This document shows, one piece after another, positions 15,448 to 23,638 of a stretch of DNA of 64,000 bases (position 1 is the stretch's first letter; each line of letters starts with the position of its first letter). Both the position numbers and the translations under genes were made by a program. A model generated the notes under the pieces. That model ran no database searches and was not told the origin of the DNA. It saw only the letters and a list, made by a program, of their open reading frames with translations. The DNA is from Lachnospiraceae bacterium AC2029 (GTDB taxonomy: Bacteria > Bacillota > Clostridia > Lachnospirales > Lachnospiraceae): the NCBI GenBank assembly GCA_000703065.1, contig JNLK01000001.1, positions 1,116,001 through 1,180,000 of the forward strand, written 5' to 3'.

Positions 15448-16269
15448 TCAATGGTTCTTGTTAGTCTTGCTGAATGTTTTTATCATCACCTCTAGACCTT
15501 TCACCCTCTCGCATTTCTTCGGTTCTGCCGAAATAAAGTCAATTTTATCATATCCCTTTGCCGTCAATGCGTAGTTCCCGTATTCCAAACCATTAAGTGT
15601 TATTATCGGTTTAACTCCCGATAACTCCATCGGTGCATATACCGAAGAGTATCTGATACCATAACCATTTTTCTTGAAAAGAAGTTTACCAAGTTTGTTA
15701 GTAGCATCATATATCTTTGGTAATAATTTATAAATGTACAGCGGGGCAAGCATATCAAGTGCTAATTCCTCCAAAGGCTGCTTTCTGACCAATTTATAAT
15801 ACTTTTCAATCAGATCTTTTTCTGTGTCCGTCAAATCGCCCTCATTTGCTATCGACATAGCTATTTTATGAAGTAATGAATTGACCCTGCTTTTACCCCC
15901 TAGGAAACTACTAACTATAAATGGTTCATTGCAAATATAACGAGCCAGATAGTACTCTTCACCATCCTTCAGTTTCACTTCTCGTTCAAGTGCATCAGGA
16001 GTTGATGCAATATAAAGAACCGATTCCCCTTTTGAATTTAATCTCCCTTGACTAATTATGGACCTCGGTGCCGGTCCCCACTCCTGCGGATCATTGGGGT
16101 CTTTTATCCCTTCCGCACGTCTTATTCTGTAAAACTCGTCGCCCTTTGAAATTGTCACATCTTCTGTAAAAACGCTCAGTTTCTCACTATTACTTAAACC
16201 GAAATACATCGCAAGAAATTCCGAAATACTTCTACAACTGAGCAACCTGTGCTCCATTTCACTCGTCAA
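15448..16269 (-). CDS. RES-domain protein (NAD+-targeting toxin-like)
   Basis: About 273 residues. The RES fold is indicated by FYRIRRAEG (conserved Arg), ISQGRLNSKGESVLYIAST, then ALEREVKL (conserved Glu), and later GIRYSSVYAP (conserved Ser). RES proteins resemble ADP-ribosyltransferases; several are toxins that degrade NAD+, usually paired with an Xre-type antitoxin. No such antitoxin lies beside this gene. TTG at 16269 is preferred because GAGGAG lies seven bases upstream; GTG at 16290 is an alternative. The gene is flanked by the alkyltransferase and an HsdR fragment. Confidence 0.75.
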   Translation of the reverse strand: MTSEMEHRLLSCRSISEFLAMYFGLSNSEKLSVFTEDVTISKGDEFYRIRRAEGIKDPNDPQEWGPAPRSIISQGRLNSKGESVLYIASTPDALEREVKLKDGEEYYLARYICNEPFIVSSFLGGKSRVNSLLHKIAMSIANEGDLTDTEKDLIEKYYKLVRKQPLEELALDMLAPLYIYKLLPKIYDATNKLGKLLFKKNGYGIRYSSVYAPMELSGVKPIITLNGLEYGNYALTAKGYDKIDFISAEPKKCERVKGLEVMIKTFSKTNKNH

Positions 16270-16318
16270 GAAATCACTCCTCTTCTTCACCTCTTCACGT
16301 CAACCGATGTTCTCCTAT

Positions 16319-17008
16319 TTATGCAACCGCATTCGTGTTTATCTCATCAATGACCTTCCGAATCCCCTGCCATACGGACAGATCAGTAAATATCTCAACC
16401 ACACTGCCCTGGTCAGTGAACGGCGCTTCCTGAAGGACAGACAGATCCTTCATCATTCCATTTCGAACGATATACTCGACAATCTGATTCACAAAATATA
16501 TCTGTCTAGAGTCCATTGTCGTACCATTCAGATAATCGGCAAACGCTTCTTTCGCTGCATTCATATCAAGTCCGACAATCTCTCTAACAAACTCTCCCAA
16601 TGGCTTCGAACCATATTCCGCTTCATAATCCTGCTTCGTACCAATCTTCTGCCACAGTATTGCCTCCAAAGAATCTACATCCTCTTTTGTAAGCGGTCGA
16701 TTCGTTCGAAGCTTTGCTATGACTATATCGTCCTTATGTTGACGAACATAGTACTCGGCCTTTGCCTTATAATTTTGAAGGCTTTGATCTTCAAGATCAG
16801 ACTCCTGCCACTCTTCAGAAATGATCTGATCTTCAAAGTTAGTGTGATATTCAAGATCCTTTTTCGGAATATACTTCATTAAATCACGAAGTCTTGTGCG
16901 AATTTCCTCCCACTCCTCAGTATTTGCTGAATCAATATAACTCGTGTTCAGTAATGTCGAAATGAATTCCTGTTCCTTCTTTATTTCCGGAATCGTAGCA
17001 TATCCTCG
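16319..17008 (-). pseudogene. hsdR: N-terminally truncated type I restriction endonuclease subunit HsdR
   Basis: Only the C-terminal helical domain remains, about 230 residues. Segments such as YKAKAEYYVRQHKDDIVIAK, LTKEDVDSLEAILWQKIG, GEFVREIVGLDMNAAKEAF and the ending WQGIRKVIDEINTNAVA match the C-terminal domain of type I R subunits (EcoEI type). The frame is open upstream of the internal ATG at 16879 as far as a TGA at 17009. The helicase and nuclease domains, and any hsdM or hsdS, are absent. It marks an earlier restriction system eroded by recombination next to kptA. Confidence 0.85.
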
Positions 17009-17054
17009 TCAGCAAAAACTCATATGAAACTTTTGAGATATCTTCCAACGGCAT

Positions 17055-17594
17055 TTATATTGCCACCTTACAAAGATACCCCACCGGCACTTCCTTCGTC
17101 AGCCATACTCCGTTCTTCGACAGGTAGAACTTGTACCCGTCCCGGTTCATCTCCCCGGCCTTTACGATGTACAGCACCGGTTTGCCGTGGCGCTGTCCCA
17201 CCTTCACCGCGGTCTCTCTGTCCCTGGAGAGATGTACGTAAAGGCGACTCTTGGGGATCAGACCCTGCGCGTCAATGGAGGCTTCATACTTGGTGGCGGT
17301 GCCGTGCCACAGTTCCTCCGGAGGTGCGACCTCGTCCAGCTCCACATCCACCGGGATGGAGTGCCCCTGGTTCGCACGGATCAGGGTTCTGTCCTCGTTG
17401 AAGGAGTAGCGCTGCTTCTCATCCGTCCGGACGATCTCCTCCAGAATGTCCATATTGAATTCATGCGTGCGGGAAATGCCTTCGATCAGCTCGTCCACAT
17501 TTGCCCAGCCATGCTCATCCAGGGTGATGCCGATGGTTTCCGGCTTATGACGGAGGATGAGGCTCATATATTTACTTGTTTCTCTGTGTCCCAT
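17055..17594 (-). CDS. kptA: RNA 2'-phosphotransferase KptA/Tpt1
   Basis: A 179-residue protein close to the E. coli KptA length. Motifs: [17 protein letters not shown] and [13 protein letters not shown] (winged-helix part), [48 protein letters not shown] and [10 protein letters not shown]. Tpt1 enzymes use NAD+ to remove a 2'-phosphate from RNA, forming ADP-ribose 1'',2''-cyclic phosphate; bacterial roles are unclear and ADP-ribosylation of RNA ends has been shown for some. The ATG at 17594 has AAGGAG six bases upstream and is preferred over 17615. Confidence 0.93.
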   Translation of the reverse strand: MGHRETSKYMSLILRHKPETIGITLDEHGWANVDELIEGISRTHEFNMDILEEIVRTDEKQRYSFNEDRTLIRANQGHSIPVDVELDEVAPPEELWHGTATKYEASIDAQGLIPKSRLYVHLSRDRETAVKVGQRHGKPVLYIVKAGEMNRDGYKFYLSKNGVWLTKEVPVGYLCKVAI

Positions 17595-17617
17595 TTTACG
17601 CTCCTTACTGTTCATAC

Positions 17618-17683
17618 AAAAAGGCGCCTGAAGAAATGCTCAGCACCATTTTCCGGTGAGTGCATTCAAGCGCCCTTTGATCA
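17618..17683 (-). terminator. Rho-independent terminator with long imperfect hairpin
   Basis: On the minus strand, GGGCGCTTGAATGCACTCACC pairs imperfectly with GGTGCTGAGCATTTCTTCAGGCGCC and is followed by TTTTTG. It lies between the leftward small membrane-protein gene and kptA, and would end transcription before kptA. Confidence 0.7.
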
Positions 17684-17805
17684 GCTCCCTGTTTCAATGG
17701 AAAAGCAAAACAATCCTCGTCCAATCAGCATTGCTTATCCCCCTTGTTTTCTGCTATCCCCTCAGGACAACATTTTACCATAATATCAGGGAAAATTCAC
17801 CTTCT

Positions 17806-18186
17806 TTACCGCATGTTGATGGGCTGCGGATTCACCGGATCCGTCGGACGGACATTCTGCCCGTAACCCAGGCCGGCCATACGGTGAACGCCGCCTTCGA
17901 TCACATCGCAGCTGTCCGTCATCCGACGGCTGTTGTACGCAATAAAGGCCTGTGCCACCAGATGATAGTACAGATACTGTCCGGCCAGGATCAGAAGGAT
18001 CCCCGGAAGGAAATACTTCTGTCCCGCCAACAGTATGGTCTCCAGTTGCAGGGGAGCCTTCTTGTCCCCTCCCAGGAAATACAGTACGATGGGCGCCAGG
18101 ATCAGCACCGCTCCCATAAATATCAGGAGTACGCGGACCCATTTCGCCATTCGTATCGCACCTTTTCTTACGCTTTCTTCTTCCAT
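17806..18186 (-). CDS. Small membrane protein of unknown function
   Basis: A 126-residue protein with two hydrophobic helices (VRVLLIFMGAVLILAPIVLY and FLPGILLILAGQYLYYHL). A short cytoplasmic tail rich in Asn and Pro ends PTDPVNPQPINMR. AGGAAC about nine bases before ATG gives weak support for the start; an internal ATG at 18150 is possible. The family is not recognised. It is followed by a terminator near 17650, and the region upstream holds another terminator at 18332-18379, so it is probably monocistronic. Confidence 0.6.
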   Translation of the reverse strand: MEEESVRKGAIRMAKWVRVLLIFMGAVLILAPIVLYFLGGDKKAPLQLETILLAGQKYFLPGILLILAGQYLYYHLVAQAFIAYNSRRMTDSCDVIEGGVHRMAGLGYGQNVRPTDPVNPQPINMR

Positions 18187-18331
18187 AGCCTGTTCCTCTC
18201 TTTCTCATTTTTTTGCAGACTCCGGAACTTACTTCTCCCTGCGTTTCCCGCCGCGCGGACATGTCCGGGTGTGTCCTGCCTGATCATATTATGCATTCCG
18301 GCGATGTCCCAATGAACTCCCATCTCACTAA

Positions 18332-18379
18332 AAAAAGACACGGCTTCTCATGCACGCACGCATGATGCCATGTCTTTTT
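18332..18379. terminator. Bidirectional rho-independent terminator
   Basis: AAAAAGACA and TGTCTTTTT form the outer arms of a hairpin, with an inner CATGC/GCATG stem. Runs of A on one side and T on the other allow termination in both directions. It separates the TIR-NACHT gene (ends 18510) from the small membrane-protein gene. Confidence 0.75.
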
Positions 18380-18509
18380 CTTATCAAAAACTTCACTTTA
18401 CTTCACTAAAAACTTCACTACTTCATCTTGAATCTAAAAAGAGAAACAGGGATCACACGTAACAGAAGGACTAGGGGGACAAACCGGTATTTTCACATCT
18501 GTACACCGA

Positions 18510-21269
18510 TCATCCCATTCCCCACCTTGCTTTTGTCAGCTTCAGGTCTCTGCGGTAATGGAGATTCTGCGGATAATCCGAAACCAGTTTTTTTCGGATG
18601 TCTATACATCTTCTGCAAAGCTCTTGCGCTTCCTCAGAAGCATTCATTTTTATTTTCAGATCAGCCATACGTTCCAACCCCTCCGCATAGAAGGATCGGC
18701 ATACCGGATCCTCCGGATAATCCACCACCATGGATTCTCTATATAGGAGTGCCTCCCGGAACATCTTCATTGCTTCCTCATCCTTGCCCTGAGTATCCAG
18801 GATCTCCCCCATACGCACAAGCGGGACCGTATAAGCAAGGCGAAATACCAGATTATCCGGTTCCAGCCTGATCAGCTCTTCACGAATACTCTGGCTTTCC
18901 CGGTAAAGTTCAAGAGCTTTCTCCGGATCCTCTTCCGTCCATGAGCTGGCGTATCTTGCGACACAGGAAGCGATCTCCCGCCGGTGCATGAGACAGTCCG
19001 GTTCATCCCCCGCAAGCGCCCTGACCTGCTCAGTACTCTCCAGATATAACCTCCGCGCCGTTTCCATATCCTGAACATCGAACCGTACGTCTGCCACCTG
19101 CTTCAGGTCCGTCATCAGAGCGAGCCTGTACTCTCTCCTCTTCGGATCTATACTCATCAGTTTTTCACTCAGCAGAAGTGCTTCCCTGTGGTACCTCTCA
19201 GACTGTACAAGGTCATCCAGATGCCAGTAGTTTGAGCCCTTTTTATCCTTTGCATTCCGAAGCTGGTAAAGGCAGTATTCATCCTCCGCATCCCCGAACA
19301 TCCGCTCAAGCTCATCACAGAGGGACAGCGCATCCTGAAAACGGCTTTCCCTCCGAAGATATTCCTCAAGCTCCAGCACTCTGCCGATCAGCGCCGTATC
19401 CCTTTTTACCCGTTCATATTCCTTCCGCATCTCCGCCTCCCTGAGGAAACGAAGAAGATACATGGTGCTAAAGTTGTCCAGTCGGTCCTCTATATACATC
19501 TCATAGGCGGCCGATGCAAAATTCCTTTTGCCATCCTGCCGCGAACTATAATACCTTCCTGCTCCTGTGGTATTCAGCCACTCTGCAAAGGAGAGATGGA
19601 ACACGGTGATCCGGTCTCCCTTTTCCAAAAGCAGCATGGAAATGGGCTGTCGAAAGGCGTAATACTCGTTCTCACCCCATTTCATCATCCGTCTCAGTGT
19701 ATTTACCGGGATCGGCTCAGGTGAAGCGGTAATGATCCCCAGGGGTTTCTGCCAGAAGCTTCGGTAACCATCCGCCCCCTCCTCCGATCCCGGAAGAGTA
19801 AAGTTCTTCCGGTCAAGCGACAGGCGAAAAAGCTCCGAAAGTCCCACGGGAAGGGGATAACTCTTCAGATCCGTCTTCGGGTCCAGTTTTACGTCCTCCA
19901 GCACATTTTCACATGCACATTCCGCATAGGCGAATACACCCCCTGCAGCTTCGGTAAGCCGCAGGTAGAATTCTTCCCTCTCTCCGCCGTACTCCGCCAG
20001 AGTCTCATCCAGCCTGAACCGGAGATACTCCCGCATATCTGCGTTGTTCTCCTCCACCATCTCATCCAGTTCGATCCGGTCACAACCGTAAAAACACTCA
20101 CGGATCTCCGGTTCCGGCCGGGCAGTGATCAGAAACCTGCACCAGGACGCAAACTGTCCGGCATAATCCCGGATGAAATGCATCAGTTCATCGCCGGATG
20201 CCTCATCCAGGGCATCGATCAGCAGGATCATATTCTCTCGTTTTCCGCTGATATTGCAGTCTCCCAGAGGCTTCACCAGCAAACGCCGGAACCGGTCCTT
20301 TCCCTGTCCGATACTGAAATTATCGTCCTGGATCATTTTCATCAGCAGACTCCGGTATTCCGGAATTCGCATGGCCATCTTATAGGCGATCCATACGATG
20401 ATGCTGTCCTCGCTGCTGTACTCCTCGCTCTGAAAGTCGCAGGAAAGCGCTGCAGCCACTCTCGGATTATAATGCTGCAAATGGGCGGAGAAGGCAGATT
20501 TTCCGGCACCCGGCTTGCCATATAGGAGAAGGATCCTCTTTCCTTCCGGATCATCCAGCCAGGTATCGATCCTTTTCCGCAGCCATTCCCGGCCGATCAG
20601 CTTCTTCCCGGCCAGAATATCCAGCTTCGTCAGTTCCAAATTGATCTCCGGAAGACGAAGCTTCTCCCGGAGGGTCTGAAGTTCCGAGTTATACTGTCTC
20701 ACCTCGTCACTGTCAAGCATCCGGATGATCTGAAGCGCTTTCTCCTCCAGATATTTATCCCATTCATCACCGCCCCGGTCCAGATATATCCGGTAATCGC
20801 TCATATCCGCCCACTGATACTCCCTGGTCTGGGCAGGGGCATCGATTCTTCCCTCCGGCTCCAGAAGCACAGACCGGATCATTCCATGCTTGGATGCGAT
20901 GGCAATGGCCAGCTCATCCAGACAGGGGCCCCTTTCCCGGGTGGAATATTTGGACAGAAAAGCCATCACCGCATAGGAGCCGCAGATTCCCTCGGTGATC
21001 TTCTGTCTCCAGTTCGTCCACTCATCTATTTTTGTTTTATCGATCCAGATCCTTATCCGTCCGTCGGTGATCTGCTCGATCCGCTGACTCAACTGTACAA
21101 CAAACTCAGCATGATTGTCATGGCCATAACTGAAGAAGATCTGCATTTCCTGTTTCTCCTCTTCCTGCCCGGGTACAAGGGGAACCATCTGTGCACACCT
21201 GTGGCAGAAACCATGTATTCCGTCCCGAAAGATCTCAACCTCTTTTGAATTGCATTTCCCACACAGCAT
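18510..21269 (-). CDS. Zinc-ribbon/TIR/NACHT/TPR STAND protein (NLR-like)
   Basis: A 919-residue protein. Residues 1-30 are a zinc ribbon (CGKCNSKEVE and CHRCAQ). Residues 43-165 are a TIR domain: MQIFFSYGHDNHAEF, RIWIDKTKIDEWTNW, and AFLSKYSTRERGPCLDELAIA with a candidate catalytic Glu. A NACHT-type NTPase follows, with Walker A LLYGKPGAGKSAF (about residue 250) and Walker B MILLIDALDEASG. The C-terminal third is TPR-like (EALLLSEKLMSID, RLYLESTEQVRAL, EAMKMFREALLYRE). TIR-STAND proteins sense invaders through repeats and then degrade or cyclise NAD+. The ATG at 21269 follows GGAGG by nine bases; earlier in-frame codons are arginine-rich and lack such a site. It begins 37 bp after the AraC gene. 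Confidence 0.88.
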   Translation of the reverse strand: MLCGKCNSKEVEIFRDGIHGFCHRCAQMVPLVPGQEEEKQEMQIFFSYGHDNHAEFVVQLSQRIEQITDGRIRIWIDKTKIDEWTNWRQKITEGICGSYAVMAFLSKYSTRERGPCLDELAIAIASKHGMIRSVLLEPEGRIDAPAQTREYQWADMSDYRIYLDRGGDEWDKYLEEKALQIIRMLDSDEVRQYNSELQTLREKLRLPEINLELTKLDILAGKKLIGREWLRKRIDTWLDDPEGKRILLLYGKPGAGKSAFSAHLQHYNPRVAAALSCDFQSEEYSSEDSIIVWIAYKMAMRIPEYRSLLMKMIQDDNFSIGQGKDRFRRLLVKPLGDCNISGKRENMILLIDALDEASGDELMHFIRDYAGQFASWCRFLITARPEPEIRECFYGCDRIELDEMVEENNADMREYLRFRLDETLAEYGGEREEFYLRLTEAAGGVFAYAECACENVLEDVKLDPKTDLKSYPLPVGLSELFRLSLDRKNFTLPGSEEGADGYRSFWQKPLGIITASPEPIPVNTLRRMMKWGENEYYAFRQPISMLLLEKGDRITVFHLSFAEWLNTTGAGRYYSSRQDGKRNFASAAYEMYIEDRLDNFSTMYLLRFLREAEMRKEYERVKRDTALIGRVLELEEYLRRESRFQDALSLCDELERMFGDAEDEYCLYQLRNAKDKKGSNYWHLDDLVQSERYHREALLLSEKLMSIDPKRREYRLALMTDLKQVADVRFDVQDMETARRLYLESTEQVRALAGDEPDCLMHRREIASCVARYASSWTEEDPEKALELYRESQSIREELIRLEPDNLVFRLAYTVPLVRMGEILDTQGKDEEAMKMFREALLYRESMVVDYPEDPVCRSFYAEGLERMADLKIKMNASEEAQELCRRCIDIRKKLVSDYPQNLHYRRDLKLTKARWGMG

Positions 21270-21306
21270 AGTTATCGGCCTCCTCAAGCTATCTTTTCCC
21301 CATTTC

Positions 21307-22158
21307 TCATGAATGCAGGTGCAGCTTCCGGTATTCCCGCGGGGAATATCCCGTGATCTCCCTGAACGCCTTGTTAAATGTAGTCGTGGACTGGAATCCT
21401 GCCTGGAAGGCACAGTCCGTGATGGAGATCCTTTCGTCCGCCAGAAGACGGATCGCAGTACGGACCCGGATACCTGCCAGATAATTCGGGAAGGAAGTCT
21501 GCATGTACTTCGTAAACAGCTTGGAGAAGTAATAGGGACTCAGTCCCACTGCTGAAGCAACCTCCGTCTCCGTCAGCCGTTCTGTGGAATGCTCCGCCAT
21601 ATAGTTGCAGATCTCCCGGATATAGGCCCAGGCCTGACCGGCGATCTCCTCTTCACCCAGCTCTTCCGCACGCTCACGGAGCACATATTCTCCGATCAGC
21701 AGCAGGATTTCATAAACCAGGATCTTGCATCTGGTCTCGCTGAGGCGATAACGATGTTTGAAAATGTCCCGTATTTTGTCCAGTTTATCCTTCACAGCAG
21801 TTGTGAGCTCCGGCTCCCTGTCTGCCTGTATATGGTGGCATCTGCTCATCAGTCTCATGATGATCATCAGGTCCAGATTCTGCTCCATAAGCGTCGGAGC
21901 GATCTGGATAAAGACCGTCCCGTCTTTCGGCGTGGCGATCACCTCATGAAGCTCTCTGGGCCAGATCAGGAACAGATCTCCTTTCTTCCCATGATACTCC
22001 GTATCTCCGATCCGATACCTGCAGTCACCCTTAGTGATCACGGTAAATTCCGCAGCATTGTGCCAGTGCGGAGGAAAGGATGTGGGAGCATCCCTGTAGG
22101 TGATGGAGATCCCCTGAAGAGCACTGTATTCTATGATTTCACGTTCTTCATTCTTCAT
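21307..22158 (-). CDS. AraC-family transcriptional regulator with N-terminal cupin
   Basis: A 283-residue protein. The N-terminal half is a cupin sensor (SFPPHWHNAAEFTVITKGD, YHGKKGDLFLIWPRELHEV). The C-terminal half is a double helix-turn-helix, with LTETEVASAVGLSPYYFSKL and ISITDCAFQAGFQSTTTFNK, then GYSPREYRKL. It is divergent from the epimerase gene at 22281 across a short promoter region and so probably regulates it. The TIR-NACHT gene starts 37 bp downstream on the same strand, so read-through could place that gene under the same transcript. The ATG at 22158 is preferred to one at 22185, which lies within a possible -10 region. Confidence 0.88.
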   Translation of the reverse strand: MKNEEREIIEYSALQGISITYRDAPTSFPPHWHNAAEFTVITKGDCRYRIGDTEYHGKKGDLFLIWPRELHEVIATPKDGTVFIQIAPTLMEQNLDLMIIMRLMSRCHHIQADREPELTTAVKDKLDKIRDIFKHRYRLSETRCKILVYEILLLIGEYVLRERAEELGEEEIAGQAWAYIREICNYMAEHSTERLTETEVASAVGLSPYYFSKLFTKYMQTSFPNYLAGIRVRTAIRLLADERISITDCAFQAGFQSTTTFNKAFREITGYSPREYRKLHLHS

Positions 22159-22202
22159 ACTTTCATCATAACAAAAATCGGGCAAAGTTCAATAAAAACC
22201 AC

Positions 22203-22232
22203 CTGTCATTTTAGAAATCGGCCTTTTATAAT
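22203..22232 (+). promoter_or_regulatory. Probable promoter of the epimerase gene
   Basis: CTGTCA and TATAAT are separated by 18 bases, ending 48 bases before the start codon, which has an AAGGAGG site. The interval between the divergent AraC gene and this gene is about 120 bp and should also contain the AraC binding sites. Confidence 0.55.
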
Positions 22233-22280
22233 CACATGTAGAATCATTGGAGATATGATCCTTACAAGGAGGTTACACAC

Positions 22281-23303
22281 ATGAAGGCTTTATTTATCGG
22301 GGGTACGGGAACCATCAGCACTGCCATCGTAAAGAGACTGGCAGAGGATCCGCTCTGGGAGGTATGGGTACTCAACCGCGGGAACCGTGACGATGTGCTC
22401 CCTGAGGGCGTGAATCGTATCGTGGCCGACATCTACGATGAGGCCGATGTTGCTAAGAAGCTGGAGGGTATGGAATTCGATGTGGTAAGCGAGTTCATCG
22501 CCTTTCATGTAGATGCGGTGGAGCGGGATTACCGGCTCTTCAGAGGAAAGACGAAGCAGTACATTTTCATCAGCACCGCTTCCGCCTACCATAAGCCCGC
22601 CGCAGGTTACATCATCACGGAAGGAACCACACTGGCAAATCCCCACTGGCAGTATTCCAGGGACAAGATCGCCTGCGAGGAATTCCTGATGAGGAAATAT
22701 CGGGAGGAGGGCTTCCCCATCACCATCGTGCGTCCCAGCCATACCTATGATGAGAGAAATGTACCTCTCGGCGTTCATGGCCGGAAGGGCTTCTATCAGG
22801 TGATCAAACGTATGATGGACGGAAAACCGGTGATCATCCAGGGCGACGGAAGTTCCCTTTGGACCGTAACCTTCAACAGAGATTTTGCCACCGGTTATGT
22901 GGGACTCATGGGTAATCCTCATGCCATCGGCGAGGCCTTCCAGATCACGGGAGACGAGTCTCTCACCTGGGATCAGATCTATCAGACCATCGCAGATGCC
23001 CTGGGTGTGGAGCTGAAGGCCTACCATGTAGCATCCGAGTATCTCAGTGCCGTCGGAGACAAATACGGCTATGACTTCGAGGGCAGCCTGACCGGCGACA
23101 AGTCCGTCTCCGTTGTCTTCGATAACCGGAAGCTGAAGCGCGCCGTACCCACCATGCAGACCACTGTACGGTTTGATCAGGGCGTGCGGATCGCACTGGA
23201 CTATGTACTCTCCCATCCGGAATGCCAGGTGGAGGATCCGGAGTTCGATGACTGGTGCGACCGGGTCATCGCAGCGCTGGAGGCGTCGAAGGCGTCTGTT
23301 TGA
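22281..23303 (+). CDS. NAD-dependent epimerase/dehydratase (atypical SDR, CSP41-like)
   Basis: A 340-residue extended SDR. The Rossmann motif is MKALFIGGTGTIS at residues 1-13. YIFISTASAYHKP carries the substrate strand, WQYSRDKIACEEFLM has the YxxxK active-site pair, and VRPSHTYDERN is typical of the family. It probably acts on a nucleotide sugar or related sugar; the substrate is unknown. AAGGAGG lies eight bases before ATG. It is divergent from an AraC-type regulator, which suggests induction by a specific carbon source. The gene stands alone and is followed by 335 bp of non-coding DNA. Confidence 0.88.
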   Translation: MKALFIGGTGTISTAIVKRLAEDPLWEVWVLNRGNRDDVLPEGVNRIVADIYDEADVAKKLEGMEFDVVSEFIAFHVDAVERDYRLFRGKTKQYIFISTASAYHKPAAGYIITEGTTLANPHWQYSRDKIACEEFLMRKYREEGFPITIVRPSHTYDERNVPLGVHGRKGFYQVIKRMMDGKPVIIQGDGSSLWTVTFNRDFATGYVGLMGNPHAIGEAFQITGDESLTWDQIYQTIADALGVELKAYHVASEYLSAVGDKYGYDFEGSLTGDKSVSVVFDNRKLKRAVPTMQTTVRFDQGVRIALDYVLSHPECQVEDPEFDDWCDRVIAALEASKASV

Positions 23304-23386
23304 CAGTGCCGAACTCCCGCTGACCTGCGCTGGATCCACATCCGGCAGGCTCAGGGACATACTACAGGATCATAACGAAAATCACA

Positions 23387-23465
23387 TGACAGGACCAGGG
23401 ATTCTATTTGTATTCTATTTGTATTCCATTTGTGGAAAAATAAGGTGAGGGCCCGGGTCCTGTCA
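23387..23465. repeat. Inverted repeat element with internal short direct repeats
   Basis: TGACAGGACC at 23387-23396 is repeated inverted as GGTCCTGTCA at 23456-23465. Between them, three near-copies of attctatttgt are followed by GGGCCCGGG. It lies in the 335 bp gap between the epimerase and membrane-protein genes and resembles a mobile palindromic (REP-like) intergenic element. There is no clear T-run for a terminator. Confidence 0.5.
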
Positions 23466-23493
23466 CTTTTATCATTCTCTTTGTAAAATATAC

Positions 23494-23522
23494 TTGACAT
23501 TTTGTAAACCGGGAGTTAGGAT
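23494..23522 (+). promoter_or_regulatory. Strong sigma-A-type promoter for the membrane protein/XRE pair
   Basis: TTGACA and TAGGAT are separated by exactly 17 bases. The start codon at 23639 is about 110 bases downstream, giving a long leader in which nothing else was recognised. Confidence 0.7.
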
Positions 23523-23638
23523 AACCTCAAGGACGGGCCGTGGTCGACCCGGCATATCGTGGACATATGTCCATTCACCGTCCCTGCGTTTCATCGCTAC
23601 AGGGGATTGGAGACACGTTCTCCGGGAAAGGATACACT

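Noticed and set aside
21270-21413. 48-codon N-terminal extension of the TIR-NACHT protein
   Set aside because: It overlaps the end of the AraC gene, is arginine-rich, and a GGAGG site precedes the ATG at 21269.
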